This document shows positions 16,900 to 26,184 of a stretch of DNA of 64,000 nucleotides, piece after piece. The position numbers and the translations under genes were made by a program. The DNA is taken from the NCBI RefSeq assembly GCF_014287775.1, contig NZ_JACOOZ010000011.1, forward strand, positions 1-64,000, written 5' to 3'. This stretch comes from Eubacterium_G segne. Its GTDB lineage: Bacteria; Bacillota; Clostridia; Lachnospirales; Lachnospiraceae. Within the stretch, counting starts at the first letter, position 1, and each line of letters starts with the position of its first letter. Below the pieces are notes generated by a model that ran no database searches, was not told the DNA's origin, and saw nothing but the letters and a program-made list of their open reading frames with translations.

Positions 16900-17406
16900 C
16901 TAATAAATACTTTGATTATGAGCTGCTGCTATTATCATAGGATAATCCTTTACCTCTAATTCATAAAACGCCTCCATTCCCAACTCTGGAAATGCAACAA
17001 GCTTTTGAGATATGGTATTTTCCCCCAACAATGCTGTCACTGGTGGTATAACGGCATATACCGAATTGTTCCTGTCTAAAGAGTCTATGGTTTTCTTACT
17101 AATCTGACCTTTGCCTAGGTGTATCTTTACTCCCGCTTCTGATAATGCAGGTATGCTGCTTTCTATTTCTAATTTATTACTGGATGTAGGGCCCACTCCT
17201 GCCAGACTTACCGCAGTATGAAAAATTATGCTTCCCTTTAATTTATTTCTTATATCTTCGGCATCACTACCCTCAAGCATTTTGCATATCTTCGGCAGTA
17301 CCGCATCACGTCCACAAAAAATTTTGCCCGAAACTAACAGCATATCTCCTGTGTTCAAATTATGAATAGTATCATCTGAAATAGGTGTTTTAACTTTCTT
17401 TATCAT
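16900..17406 (-). CDS. Class I fumarate hydratase / L-tartrate dehydratase, beta subunit
   Basis: The 168-residue protein matches the beta subunit (Fumerase_C) of the same hydro-lyases. FCGRDAVLPKI is the equivalent of the conserved GRDAAH segment. IFHTAVSLAGVGPTSSNKLE binds substrate carboxylates, and LGKGQISKKTID matches the KGG(M/L)S loop. It lies eight bases before the alpha gene and overlaps the acyltransferase gene upstream by four bases. Together the two genes encode a complete two-subunit enzyme. The substrate may be fumarate, mesaconate, tartrate or a related acid and cannot be decided from sequence. Confidence 0.87.
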   Translation of the reverse strand: MIKKVKTPISDDTIHNLNTGDMLLVSGKIFCGRDAVLPKICKMLEGSDAEDIRNKLKGSIIFHTAVSLAGVGPTSSNKLEIESSIPALSEAGVKIHLGKGQISKKTIDSLDRNNSVYAVIPPVTALLGENTISQKLVAFPELGMEAFYELEVKDYPMIIAAAHNQSIY

Positions 17407-18377
17407 TGTTCTATTATCTTCTTTCTCTCAAAAACAATCTTATTACAATACCATGCCAGCACCAGCGTAATTATAATAACCATAACCGGCAGGCTGTAGC
17501 TAAATACAACACTTCCCTTAATGTTTATCTTTTCACTTAATATGACAAGCATCTTCCACACAAAAGGATGTAATATATATACAAACATTGAGCACTTCTT
17601 ACCAATTTCCTGCATAACTCCTTTGTGTTTCTCACTGTTATTAATACCATATATGAATATTGCCATTACCTGAACAAATGTAGATATATTAATTCCAAAA
17701 TCCCGTCCCATAACTGCTCTTTCTAAAAAGCACATTAACGTAGAAGCTACTATAACAGTAATTATAGCCTTATTGCTGAAATTAAATTTGTTTTCTTCCT
17801 TATGGATCCATTCCCCCAACATAAATAACGGGAAACCTTCTATTAAGAAATTCCGATACAGAAAATTCGGCATGTCCTTACCCAACATATGCATTCCCTG
17901 TGCAAAAAAAATATAGATAGCTATAAATACAATAATGGTGCAATATGCTAATTTATATAAATTCTTTTTTTGGATAATATAATATAGCAGGTAAACATAT
18001 ATTAGTGCAAAAAGAAACCACAATTGTCCAACAATTACTACCGGTCTGTTAAACAAAATCCACAAAACAATGTCCCTTTTACTTACCGGATTAATGTTTT
18101 GTCCCAATGCCCATTGTACCAAAGCAAAAATCAGATAGAAAACCGATGCATATATTGTCATTTTTGCTATTCTTTTTACTTTTCTCTTTGAGCTTTCCGT
18201 AGACGTATTGTAACTGTAATATCCTGATATCATAAAAAAGAACGGAACGCAAAATCTTGATATTGCCTGTACGGCAGTTCCAAAAACTCCCGGAAATTCA
18301 CAATGCATAAACACCACAAATATACATGCAATACATTTAAGATAATCAAAACAATAATTGTATTTTTTTTGTGCCAT
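17403..18377 (-). CDS. Acyltransferase family 3 membrane protein
   Basis: The 324-residue protein has about ten hydrophobic helices. Its acyltransferase-3 N-terminus, FDYLKCIACIFVVFMHCEFP, puts the conserved histidine near residue 21. PFFFMISGYYSYN is the second family motif. It is embedded between the fumarase-like subunits and the CitE-like lyase, overlapping the former by four bases and abutting the latter. That makes it more likely to serve the module than to act as a general O-acetylase. It may transfer the acid made by these enzymes, or a simple acetyl group, to a membrane-bound sugar. Both are inference. Confidence 0.88.
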   Translation of the reverse strand: MAQKKYNYCFDYLKCIACIFVVFMHCEFPGVFGTAVQAISRFCVPFFFMISGYYSYNTSTESSKRKVKRIAKMTIYASVFYLIFALVQWALGQNINPVSKRDIVLWILFNRPVVIVGQLWFLFALIYVYLLYYIIQKKNLYKLAYCTIIVFIAIYIFFAQGMHMLGKDMPNFLYRNFLIEGFPLFMLGEWIHKEENKFNFSNKAIITVIVASTLMCFLERAVMGRDFGINISTFVQVMAIFIYGINNSEKHKGVMQEIGKKCSMFVYILHPFVWKMLVILSEKINIKGSVVFSYSLPVMVIIITLVLAWYCNKIVFERKKIIEQ

Positions 18378-19517
18378 TTACTTTTCCTTTCCAAACAATT
18401 CAAAATAGCTTTGCTCGTTTTCTACTACACCATAGGCTTTCGCTCTCATAACAATTTTTTCAGCCCATCTATGATGAGGTCCCACCTCATTCATTCCTTT
18501 GCTTCCCTTTAAGACACCGCCTTTTGCTTCTAATATCTGGCAGGCATCTAAATACTCATCCTTCGTTACCGCAAGCATTCCATTGATGTATGGAAGATGT
18601 GTAGGATGTATACATGTCTTTCCCATAAATCCATTTGCCTGATCAAGGAGAAGTTCTCTCAAAAGCCCATCCACGGCATTGTTCACCAAAGTCGTCCTTT
18701 TAAGCAATGTATCCTGAAGACTTACTTCCGGTAATTCCTTAAACTTCATATCTTTGTTTGCTCTAAAATACTCCCATACCGGTCCTGAAACCGTATAGTC
18801 ATTAAACCTTGTAAATACATTTAAAATATCCATAAGGCAGTCCCTTACAGTCATGATGTCATATATTGTATAGTCAATTCCTCTTCTAAGGCCAAAGCAT
18901 GAAGAAAAATCCGTTCCTCCTACACGAACATTTAGTATTAGTTCCTTGTATTCATCCATAATTTTCTTTACAGCCATAAGTTCATCCATTCTGGTTTCCT
19001 TAAAAGCCACACGACTGTCTTCAATTATTGGCATTCCGTATATTATTTCTCCAAACTTTTCATTTAAATATTTTAAATGTTCCAGATACTGCTTTCCGTT
19101 AATGCTGTTATATTTAGGAAAGTTGAACCCTGCTATAACCTTGATATGCTCCGGCTTTAGCATTGAACTAAAATGCTTGAATTGCTCAACCGAGCGCACT
19201 CTGAAAAATATCAAAGGTATATCCTTATATGTAAGTTCACCATTTTCCATTTTTTCACTAATCACATCTAACAGATGTATGGAATTTTCCTCTGCCTGTG
19301 GAACCTTTGACTCCTCACATGCATCTTCAAAGCACATCACCATAGTGGTAAGTCCCGGATGTTTCCTGTCTATAATGGCCTGAGCAAAATCCTTTGTTCC
19401 CGGCATATACATCGTTGCTCCCAAACAATATTTAAGCATTGAAATATCTGTGTATTTATTAAATTCTTCCGGTTCTTTATAAAATTTAAAATCTTTATTG
19501 TATAGCTGATGTCTCAT
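18378..19517 (-). CDS. HpcH/HpaI aldolase/citrate-lyase-beta-like (CitE-like) TIM-barrel C-C bond lyase
   Basis: The 379-residue protein shows CitE-superfamily features. VMCFEDACEES holds the acidic cluster at the start of the barrel, IPLIFFRVRS the substrate-binding arginine, GMPIIEDSRVAF a catalytic-site glutamate and VRVGGTDFSS another conserved strand. MGKTCIHPTHL is the family C-terminal motif. Related enzymes cleave or form citryl-, malyl- or citramalyl-type bonds. It is longer than classical CitE (about 290 residues) and resembles the C-C_Bond_Lyase branch often found beside ATP-grasp genes. It overlaps the ATP-grasp gene by 23 bases. Direction of the reaction and use of CoA are unknown. 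Confidence 0.8.
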   Translation of the reverse strand: MRHQLYNKDFKFYKEPEEFNKYTDISMLKYCLGATMYMPGTKDFAQAIIDRKHPGLTTMVMCFEDACEESKVPQAEENSIHLLDVISEKMENGELTYKDIPLIFFRVRSVEQFKHFSSMLKPEHIKVIAGFNFPKYNSINGKQYLEHLKYLNEKFGEIIYGMPIIEDSRVAFKETRMDELMAVKKIMDEYKELILNVRVGGTDFSSCFGLRRGIDYTIYDIMTVRDCLMDILNVFTRFNDYTVSGPVWEYFRANKDMKFKELPEVSLQDTLLKRTTLVNNAVDGLLRELLLDQANGFMGKTCIHPTHLPYINGMLAVTKDEYLDACQILEAKGGVLKGSKGMNEVGPHHRWAEKIVMRAKAYGVVENEQSYFELFGKEK

Positions 19518-20757
19518 CTAAATTACCTAAAAACAAATCCTTTCTCATTATGCAATTTCCATCAATGTCAATTACATCAATTCTGTCTATGGCAGTTTTG
19601 ATTTTTTTATACATTTCTTCTTTAGTTATTCCCTTTACAAGAAATGCAGCCACCCTTCCTGCACTTGCCCTGTCACTTCCTATTTCCATTCCTTTTGTCT
19701 TATGATAAAACACACCTTCAATAACCCCTTCATTTATAAGTTCGTCAACGCCTGTTAAATGATCAAATATTCCCGGTAACCCATATATAAGATTTACCGA
19801 ATAGAAGCACCCATCATCTGACAAATATAATTTCACCTTTTTTTCTTCATATGAATCAATTGTGGCACCAATTATATCAAATCCTGTTTTTTGCAAAATT
19901 GTATAATAGCTTATACCTCCTCCCACACGTGGTGCAAATTCTATAACATCTATATCATCACCATTTATTAAAAACTGCACATGAAGAGCAGTATTATCTA
20001 ATCCAAAAGCCTTTGCTATTTTATCAGCTACTACTTCTATTTTCTCATATGCTTTTTTTGAAATATTTGGTGGCGTAACTGTTGCATAACACTTTAGGAC
20101 TTTTTTCTCCCCTTCAATTACACTCATACGTTGAGATATCATTACAACCCTGGCGTTTCCATTTTCAACAAAACAATAAGCACTTACTTCTATTCCCGTA
20201 AAAAATTCTTCTACTATTACGCTTTTTGTCCTGCTAACATTTTTTGCCTCTTCAAAATATACGGATAATTCCTTTATGTCATTCGCCTTTTTTACCCCTG
20301 AAGCAGCACATGCATCTGCCGGTTTTACAATTACAGGATATCTTAATTCTAAATTCTCAATGTTTTGATTTTGCTCTAAATATACGTATTTAGTTGTTGG
20401 TATTCCTTCCTTTACCATGATTTTTTTCATATAACCCTTATTGGTAATTTTGTGCGCCAAATCATATGTATAAGGTTTTGTGAGGCCCAACTTTTCAGCA
20501 ACATAACACGCCGTAATATTTGCCTGATCCACACAGGCGCTTATTACAAGGTCTACTTTATTTTCAGCAGCAATTTTTAAAACTGTTTCCTGATCCATTG
20601 TGCTTTCCTGTATATGAACATCTGCATATTTCTTAGCAGGTGGATTTTCAAGGTAATCAACTAAAATCACATAATAATTTCTTTTCTGTAACTGTTTTAT
20701 TAACTCTATATGGGGATTTGTCCCCCCAAGAACAATTGCCTTTTTTTGTTGTATCAT
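19495..20757 (-). CDS. ATP-grasp carboxylate-amine/thiol ligase
   Basis: The 420-residue protein is built like carbamoyl-phosphate-synthase-type ATP-grasp ligases. It has an N-terminal pre-ATP domain (VLGGTNPHIELIKQL, residues 9-23) and a linker helix with KGYMKKIMVKEGIPT. The nucleotide-binding lid contains YPVIVKPADACAASGV, EEFFTGIEVSAYCFV follows, and the metal-binding Glu/Arg set is in VIEFAPRVGGG. These enzymes activate a carboxylate as acyl phosphate and join it to an amine or thiol. Within this module it is the obvious candidate for attaching the acid to an amino sugar or amino acid. It starts two bases after the U32-like gene; a possible Shine-Dalgarno (AAAGG) is 14 or more bases away. 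Confidence 0.88.
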   Translation of the reverse strand: MIQQKKAIVLGGTNPHIELIKQLQKRNYYVILVDYLENPPAKKYADVHIQESTMDQETVLKIAAENKVDLVISACVDQANITACYVAEKLGLTKPYTYDLAHKITNKGYMKKIMVKEGIPTTKYVYLEQNQNIENLELRYPVIVKPADACAASGVKKANDIKELSVYFEEAKNVSRTKSVIVEEFFTGIEVSAYCFVENGNARVVMISQRMSVIEGEKKVLKCYATVTPPNISKKAYEKIEVVADKIAKAFGLDNTALHVQFLINGDDIDVIEFAPRVGGGISYYTILQKTGFDIIGATIDSYEEKKVKLYLSDDGCFYSVNLIYGLPGIFDHLTGVDELINEGVIEGVFYHKTKGMEIGSDRASAGRVAAFLVKGITKEEMYKKIKTAIDRIDVIDIDGNCIMRKDLFLGNLDETSAIQ

Positions 20758-20759
20758 AG

Positions 20760-21653
20760 CTATCTTATACTTCCTTTCGGTGACTGTATTGCCTCAGGAT
20801 AATATGCATCTATAACTCTCTTAACTAATGACACCTGTTTTGCCCTCTGCTTTGCATCTGCTTCTGAGCTGTCCCAGCTATGTGTTTTTGCCACAGAGCC
20901 ACCTGTCTTTAAGTAAATAGGTGCTGCAATTCTTATCATTTCAGGCACTTCGTAATGTCTTATAAAGCCTCCTGTTGACTTAGGATTTTCAGTATGAATA
21001 TCAATAGGTATGTCTATTGCCTGACGCATTGCTGCAAGCATCTGTAACTGGATATCTCTTACAGGGTTAATTGAGTTAGCTCCAATGGATTCAAGTAACT
21101 TAGCTGAGCATGGATTTCCGTGTCCTGCATGGGCTGAAATCTTAAAATGGCAATCTGCCGGTATTTCTCCTGCTTTTCTCATTTCATTGAGAAGCCATAA
21201 GCATCCTTCATCATATACTAAAAATGAACGGCATCCAAATGCTGCTGCTCTTTTTACATCTTCAACAGCTCTTACAATCTGCTCCTGACCCCGAAGCCTA
21301 TACCCCATTCTTACACCTTCCGGAGTATTTACGGAAGCGCTTGTATCTGTTGTGGCTCTTGGTCCTATTGCTAAAATCAAATCCGTTCCGTAATCCTTAG
21401 CCAGTTTTACCATTTCCATTATTTCATTATCTGTTAACATCATAATGCCCTTTGTCTGGGTTACTCTGTGTAAGCTTATCTGATATTTATCCATTTCATC
21501 CAGTAATGCTTCCATTACCTTAGGACTTTGTATTCCCGGTACCTCAAAACGGTACTGTCCTCCATCATGGAATCTTTTCTCAGATGTAGGAAGGTCATAA
21601 GCATCCCCTTCCGGCATTCCTATTGACTTCAAAAATTCTCTGGTTTCCTTCAT
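20760..21653 (-). CDS. U32-peptidase-related TIM-barrel protein of unknown reaction
   Basis: The 297-residue protein recalls a group annotated as U32 family peptidase in Firmicutes and Actinobacteria. Its pattern includes GDAYDLPTSEKRFHDGGQYR near the N-terminus, LAIGPRATTD, YRLRGQEQIVRAVEDVKRA, LVYDEGCLWLLNEMRKAGE and a C-terminal FIRHYEVPEMIRIAAPIYLKTG. There is no signal peptide or membrane segment, so it is cytoplasmic. The neighbours are small-molecule enzymes, so a peptidase role is doubtful; a lyase or isomerase acting on an acid is a better guess. GGAG is eight bases before the ATG. Confidence 0.6.
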   Translation of the reverse strand: MKETREFLKSIGMPEGDAYDLPTSEKRFHDGGQYRFEVPGIQSPKVMEALLDEMDKYQISLHRVTQTKGIMMLTDNEIMEMVKLAKDYGTDLILAIGPRATTDTSASVNTPEGVRMGYRLRGQEQIVRAVEDVKRAAAFGCRSFLVYDEGCLWLLNEMRKAGEIPADCHFKISAHAGHGNPCSAKLLESIGANSINPVRDIQLQMLAAMRQAIDIPIDIHTENPKSTGGFIRHYEVPEMIRIAAPIYLKTGGSVAKTHSWDSSEADAKQRAKQVSLVKRVIDAYYPEAIQSPKGSIR

Positions 21654-21663
21654 AACTTTTCTC

Positions 21664-22959
21664 CTATCTTTCCAATTTATTTAAAATAACATTTCCTTTA
21701 TCTTCTTTGCCACACCACTTCATCATATAGTTAAACTTGTCAATTATTTCCCTGTGGCTCATAGGATTTTCCGGATCACCCTTTGCGTACTTTATCTCTT
21801 TGCAAAATCTTTCTCCATTTTTCATGACAACTTCCACTTTAGAAATTCTCTTATTTGATGTCTCTTTTGTATACTCCTCATTCTCAAAAACATTTACCTT
21901 ATTGGTAAGCTCTAAAATATCACCATTTTGTATATTGTTTTCTTCAAACGCCGTTATATCGCTTTTTCCTAAAATTATTGAACTTGCCACGCTGTAGGGT
22001 ATACTTAATTTTGCAGAGCTTTTTCCCTGTATTTCTTTGTGATCATGCCCTAAAATTGCCAATTTATATGTATAAACATTTATTTCTTTAATGTCTTTAG
22101 TGTTTTTTATTCCATTTCTTAGCCTAAGTGCTGCTTCTATTGCCGTGTGGCAATGTCTGCATGCTGCATACGGTTTTACGTATATTCTCCCTATTTCAAA
22201 ATAATCGGTTTCTTTAAAGCAATCTAAATTAATATCTTTTCCCAGTAAACGAAAAACCCCTCTTTTGCCTCCAAGTATATCATCGGGACCTGAAATGGAG
22301 GCTTTTCCCATTTCTGCTGCCATAAGCCCTGACATAGCTGCATGGCCTAAATTATATGGTTTCAACAGAGAGCTGTTTTCCTGTATTTCCAACGCTCCTG
22401 CTGCACCGGTTGCCGCTGCCGATATGGTTGATTTCAGCTGTTCCCTGTTATATCCCATAGCCACAGCCACTGCTACTGCCGCACCTAATGTTCCACATGT
22501 TCCCGATGTATGAAAGCCTCTTTTTTTATGTTCCGGCTGCATTGCAATGGAGCATCTTACTGCCATTTCGTATCCCATTATTATTGCCTTTAGGAAATTT
22601 TTATAATCTATATTTTCCTTTTGTATCATTGCAACTAAAGGTGAAATAACTGCTGCTCCTAAATGAATCATTCCAAAACGGCTTCCATCATCTAATTCCA
22701 TGGTGTGGGCATTATATCCATTGAAAAATGCTGCCCTTAACATATCTGTGGATACATCCGTGCCACAAATGTTAATGTCACCGGACGCTCTTTTTTGTCC
22801 ACATACTTTTTCTATTGTATCTATATTTTCCTTTGCTCCTGCATAAGTCACTCCAAGATAATCAATGAGGCAGTATTTTGACTTTAAATATACCTCATCA
22901 GATATGTCGTTATTGGATTTTTTAATGATATAATCCAGCATCAAATCAGTAACGTTCAT
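21664..22959 (-). CDS. MmgE/PrpD family dehydratase/decarboxylase/epimerase
   Basis: The 431-residue protein matches the MmgE/PrpD family along its length. It has DYLGVTYAG near residue 36, FNGYNAHTMELDDGSRFGMIHLG with the conserved histidine and aspartate, and GFHTSGTCGTLGAA for substrate binding. KPYAACRHCHTAIEAAL is the conserved C-terminal histidine stretch. Known members are 2-methylcitrate dehydratase, cis-aconitate decarboxylase and iminodisuccinate epimerase, all acting on polycarboxylic acids. GGAG precedes the ATG. It lies ten bases after the dehydrogenase gene. It strengthens the view that the module handles a di- or tricarboxylic acid. Confidence 0.9.
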   Translation of the reverse strand: MNVTDLMLDYIIKKSNNDISDEVYLKSKYCLIDYLGVTYAGAKENIDTIEKVCGQKRASGDINICGTDVSTDMLRAAFFNGYNAHTMELDDGSRFGMIHLGAAVISPLVAMIQKENIDYKNFLKAIIMGYEMAVRCSIAMQPEHKKRGFHTSGTCGTLGAAVAVAVAMGYNREQLKSTISAAATGAAGALEIQENSSLLKPYNLGHAAMSGLMAAEMGKASISGPDDILGGKRGVFRLLGKDINLDCFKETDYFEIGRIYVKPYAACRHCHTAIEAALRLRNGIKNTKDIKEINVYTYKLAILGHDHKEIQGKSSAKLSIPYSVASSIILGKSDITAFEENNIQNGDILELTNKVNVFENEEYTKETSNKRISKVEVVMKNGERFCKEIKYAKGDPENPMSHREIIDKFNYMMKWCGKEDKGNVILNKLER

Positions 22960-22969
22960 TTGTAAGCTC

Positions 22970-23935
22970 CTAAAATATATATCTGCTATTCTCTATTTCC
23001 TGTAACTGTCCCTTATCAAACATTTCAATGTTCCTCATTGCATCATGCATCATTTGGTAAAAGCTGTCATATGTAACTCCTCCTATATGAGGTGTTGTTA
23101 TAACTTTTTTAAGTTGTAGCAGTTCATTATTTTCAACAGGCTCCCTCTCATAGACATCTATTCCTACACCTGCTATTTTCCCGCTTTTTATTCCATTAAC
23201 AAGAGCAATCTCGTCAATCAATCCGCCCCTTGCGGTATTTATAAGTATAACACCATTTTTCATTTTGTTGACAGCCCTGTTATCAATTATGTGTTTAGTC
23301 TCCGTTGTTAACGGGCAGTGAAGTGAAATAATATCCGATTTTTCAATTATCTCTTTAATGGTACAATACGTTATTCCCAATCTTACTTCATCTTCCTCTT
23401 TCATTTGCAGAACATCATTATACAAAGCTTTGGCACCGAATACCTTAAGCATTTCTGCCACTTTTCTACCTATTGCCCCCATTCCGATAAGTCCCACTGT
23501 TTTCCCACTAAGCTCGTATGTGCAAACTCCCTGTGCCTGTTTTTTCCAAATCCCATTTTTAGTATTTTCATTAATCTCCACTAAATTTCTAAGTGTTGCC
23601 AGCATGAGAAGTATCGTATGTTCAGCAACACTTTGAGCATTCACGCCCTTGTTTACATAAAGTGGAATGTTGTTTTTCTTAATATAATCCAAATCTATTG
23701 TATCAAGGCCCACTCCGGTCCTCTGTATCATTTTTATATCAACCGCATTTCCAAGCACTTTTCTGTTAATTCTTAATCTTCCGCTGACTAACAAATAATC
23801 TGCATATTTAACCTTATCTTCAAGCTCCTGTTGTGAAACGCTTTCTAACATTTCCAGTTCAAATCCGTCAGGCACTACACTTTTTATAATTTCTGCGGGT
23901 TTACCGTCATAATGATTTGTAAGTAAAATTTTCAA
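22970..23935 (-). CDS. D-isomer-specific 2-hydroxyacid dehydrogenase
   Basis: The 321-residue NAD-dependent enzyme shows the Rossmann motif GLIGMGAIGRKVAEML (GxGxxG) and the catalytic arginine in INTARGGLIDE. The glutamate is in the GIDVYEREPVE region and the histidine in TPHIGGVT. It interconverts a 2-oxo acid and a D-2-hydroxy acid; SerA, lactate and glycerate dehydrogenases are relatives. Initiation is probably at a TTG codon (23935-23933), because AGGAG lies six bases upstream and no ATG is near. It is the first gene of the metabolic module, 15 bases after the polymerase gene. Confidence 0.9.
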   Translation of the reverse strand: MKILLTNHYDGKPAEIIKSVVPDGFELEMLESVSQQELEDKVKYADYLLVSGRLRINRKVLGNAVDIKMIQRTGVGLDTIDLDYIKKNNIPLYVNKGVNAQSVAEHTILLMLATLRNLVEINENTKNGIWKKQAQGVCTYELSGKTVGLIGMGAIGRKVAEMLKVFGAKALYNDVLQMKEEDEVRLGITYCTIKEIIEKSDIISLHCPLTTETKHIIDNRAVNKMKNGVILINTARGGLIDEIALVNGIKSGKIAGVGIDVYEREPVENNELLQLKKVITTPHIGGVTYDSFYQMMHDAMRNIEMFDKGQLQEIENSRYIF

Positions 23936-23950
23936 AGTTTTCTCCTTTAA

Positions 23951-25219
23951 TTAATAAACTCCATTTTTCTTAAATGCTCTTATTTCTGCATTTATCCATC
24001 CGATCATTATTCCCCAGGCAATCCACGTCCTGAATCCAAAATTTCCATTTACAATATAACTCATGATCATCATTCCTACCGTTATCATAGCCATTACAAT
24101 AGTTTCTCTCTTAAGATAATAATTTTTCACCTTAAAAAACGGTATAATATTTGAAATATAAAGCCATATTAGAGAAAATGTGCCTAGCAATCCTCCTTTG
24201 ATAAGCAACGTATAATACGCATTGTGCAGAAGCGCTATCGACTTACCTCTATGCATATCCTCCGTAAATTCACTTGGAATATATTTGACCTGTATATAAG
24301 TCCCAAGGCCTTCCCCTAATATCTTCTGCCATACCGGTGCTTTTTCCCATTGTATTTTTGCCTGCTCTATCTCAAATCCACGCCAGTGCTGAATAGCCTT
24401 CATATATCCATCATAATCTTCGTCACTACTTATTTCATTAAAGCTGACAGTCATTTTATCATTAAATTCATCTTGTATGTTTTGTGGCAGAGCCAGATAT
24501 AGCAGAAAGCTTATTATGACCAATATTGCTACTGATATTGACAGCTTTACCAATCTGCCGGCTCTGTTTTTACCAATAAGTACATTAAAAATCAGCATTG
24601 CAACGATCATGGCGAACATAGATACTATCTGTGCTCTTCCCATTGATAATATAACGTTTAATAACATAAGAGCTGCCGCTACCCAATCAATTGTGTTGGT
24701 AAAAATCACCCTGTTCATTACAAGTTTGTCTGCTAACAGTATACATAATATAAATGCTACTTCGTATACTTCCCTACTTGATATCTCACGAATTGAATGC
24801 ATATCTGTTATCTGTGTTATGTTTAAAATTACTCTTCCTACAGAAAATATAGCCATACCCAATCCCGCTATATATAGAGTTTTCTTTACGTCCTTTGTCT
24901 TTTTCAAATAATAGCACTGATATCCTATCATAATTATTACCAATGTCTGCGCTACATAGAACACATCTTTTACAATATCTCTTACATCATTGCTAAGTCC
25001 CCCGATATATGCAGATATTACTATCATAGCCACAAACAAGAGCATCCCCTTCACCCGCGGCAGGTGAAAAGCAATTTTTCCGTTTTTAAATATCATCGTC
25101 ATCATCCATATTACATCGAGTATAAATGCAAGCTGATAGTTTTCAGTATAAAATCTCACCATAAATATTATAAGTAACGGCCACATTATATCATTTTTCC
25201 ATTTAATTCTTATAATCAT
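23951..25219 (-). CDS. Wzy-like O-antigen polymerase/ligase family membrane protein
   Basis: The 422-residue protein has about 11-12 hydrophobic helices. A large loop near residues 255-335 holds GEGLGTYIQVKYIP and GKSIALLHNAYYTLLIKGG, the O-antigen ligase/polymerase (Wzy_C) pattern with a conserved histidine next to the last helices. It is the only such protein in the locus, so it probably polymerizes the repeat units exported by the Wzx-like protein at 8119-9558. GAGG is six to seven bases before the ATG. As is usual for Wzy, the sequence itself is poorly conserved and the assignment rests on topology and loop motif. Confidence 0.85.
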   Translation of the reverse strand: MIIRIKWKNDIMWPLLIIFMVRFYTENYQLAFILDVIWMMTMIFKNGKIAFHLPRVKGMLLFVAMIVISAYIGGLSNDVRDIVKDVFYVAQTLVIIMIGYQCYYLKKTKDVKKTLYIAGLGMAIFSVGRVILNITQITDMHSIREISSREVYEVAFILCILLADKLVMNRVIFTNTIDWVAAALMLLNVILSMGRAQIVSMFAMIVAMLIFNVLIGKNRAGRLVKLSISVAILVIISFLLYLALPQNIQDEFNDKMTVSFNEISSDEDYDGYMKAIQHWRGFEIEQAKIQWEKAPVWQKILGEGLGTYIQVKYIPSEFTEDMHRGKSIALLHNAYYTLLIKGGLLGTFSLIWLYISNIIPFFKVKNYYLKRETIVMAMITVGMMIMSYIVNGNFGFRTWIAWGIMIGWINAEIRAFKKNGVY

Positions 25220-25296
25220 ACTTATTCCTCTTTTTTGTAAATATATATCGCCTCTTATTTGGCACCAATTCGTCTAATATATCTCTAATAACTTTC

Positions 25297-26184
25297 TTAT
25301 TTTCTATGAGATAACAATTTACTTAATAGCAGATAATTCATCTTTCCCAACCTATATGTAACTGTGTGTATAATTTTTTTTATTTTTCCAGCTTTAAGAT
25401 ATTTATCCAGATACAGACATCTGCTCTCATATGCCAAATCTAATCTTTTTCCCGTAGATTTAATACTTTTTGATATACTTACTGAATGATGATGTAAAAA
25501 ATTATGATTATTTAATACATAACTGACATATCCCTTGCTTTTTAGCTTAAATGCCAATATATTTTCTTCACCGTATAGAAAAGTTCCTTCATCAAACATA
25601 CCTACATCCAAAAAGGTTTCTGCCTTCACGGCAAAAAAAGCCCCGCTTACAACATCAACCCTGCTTTCATTCTGTTGAAAATAATTTCTGTCATAATACA
25701 CGCCTTTTATTTTTAGTAGTTTCCTGAGCACTATCATGTTTTCCCACAAACAGTCTGCATATGTAGGTAATTTCCATGCGGGACATATTTTAGCCTGTGT
25801 GGTAGTAACCATACTTCCTGTTACCACCCCTATTTTAATATTTTTCTGTTCTTTATTTTCAAAAAATCCCAGTATTGAATTAATCGCTTCTGCATCAAAC
25901 TCCACATCCGGGTTTGAAACAAACACATACTTTGGCGAATATTTGTCCATGGCATATTTAATTCCAAAATTGTTTCCATATGCATATCCACCGTTTTTTT
26001 CCGTCTTAATGACATCTGTTTTTTCACTTTCAAATGCACGCAGCTTCTCAAAGGAATTGTCCGTAGAGCAATTATCCACTACAATTAATTTATCGATACT
26101 TTCAATATGTACTGCATTATTCAAAAACTTTTCTATTGTATTGTAATCATTATAGTTTAAAACTACTAATACATTTTCTATCAT
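25297..26184 (-). CDS. Glycosyltransferase family 2, rhamnosyltransferase-like
   Basis: The 295-residue GT-A enzyme has LNYNDYNTIEKFL at the start, VVDNCSTDNSFE (about residues 35-46), NGGYAYGNNFGI and FVSNPDVEF with the metal-binding aspartate, then VVSGAFFAVKAETF. This is the WbbL/RfbF-like subgroup, often rhamnosyltransferases. Given complete dTDP-rhamnose genes in the same operon, rhamnose transfer is plausible. GGGAG lies seven bases before the ATG, inside the 3' end of the upstream gene, with a four-base overlap. Confidence 0.88.
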   Translation of the reverse strand: MIENVLVVLNYNDYNTIEKFLNNAVHIESIDKLIVVDNCSTDNSFEKLRAFESEKTDVIKTEKNGGYAYGNNFGIKYAMDKYSPKYVFVSNPDVEFDAEAINSILGFFENKEQKNIKIGVVTGSMVTTTQAKICPAWKLPTYADCLWENMIVLRKLLKIKGVYYDRNYFQQNESRVDVVSGAFFAVKAETFLDVGMFDEGTFLYGEENILAFKLKSKGYVSYVLNNHNFLHHHSVSISKSIKSTGKRLDLAYESRCLYLDKYLKAGKIKKIIHTVTYRLGKMNYLLLSKLLSHRK

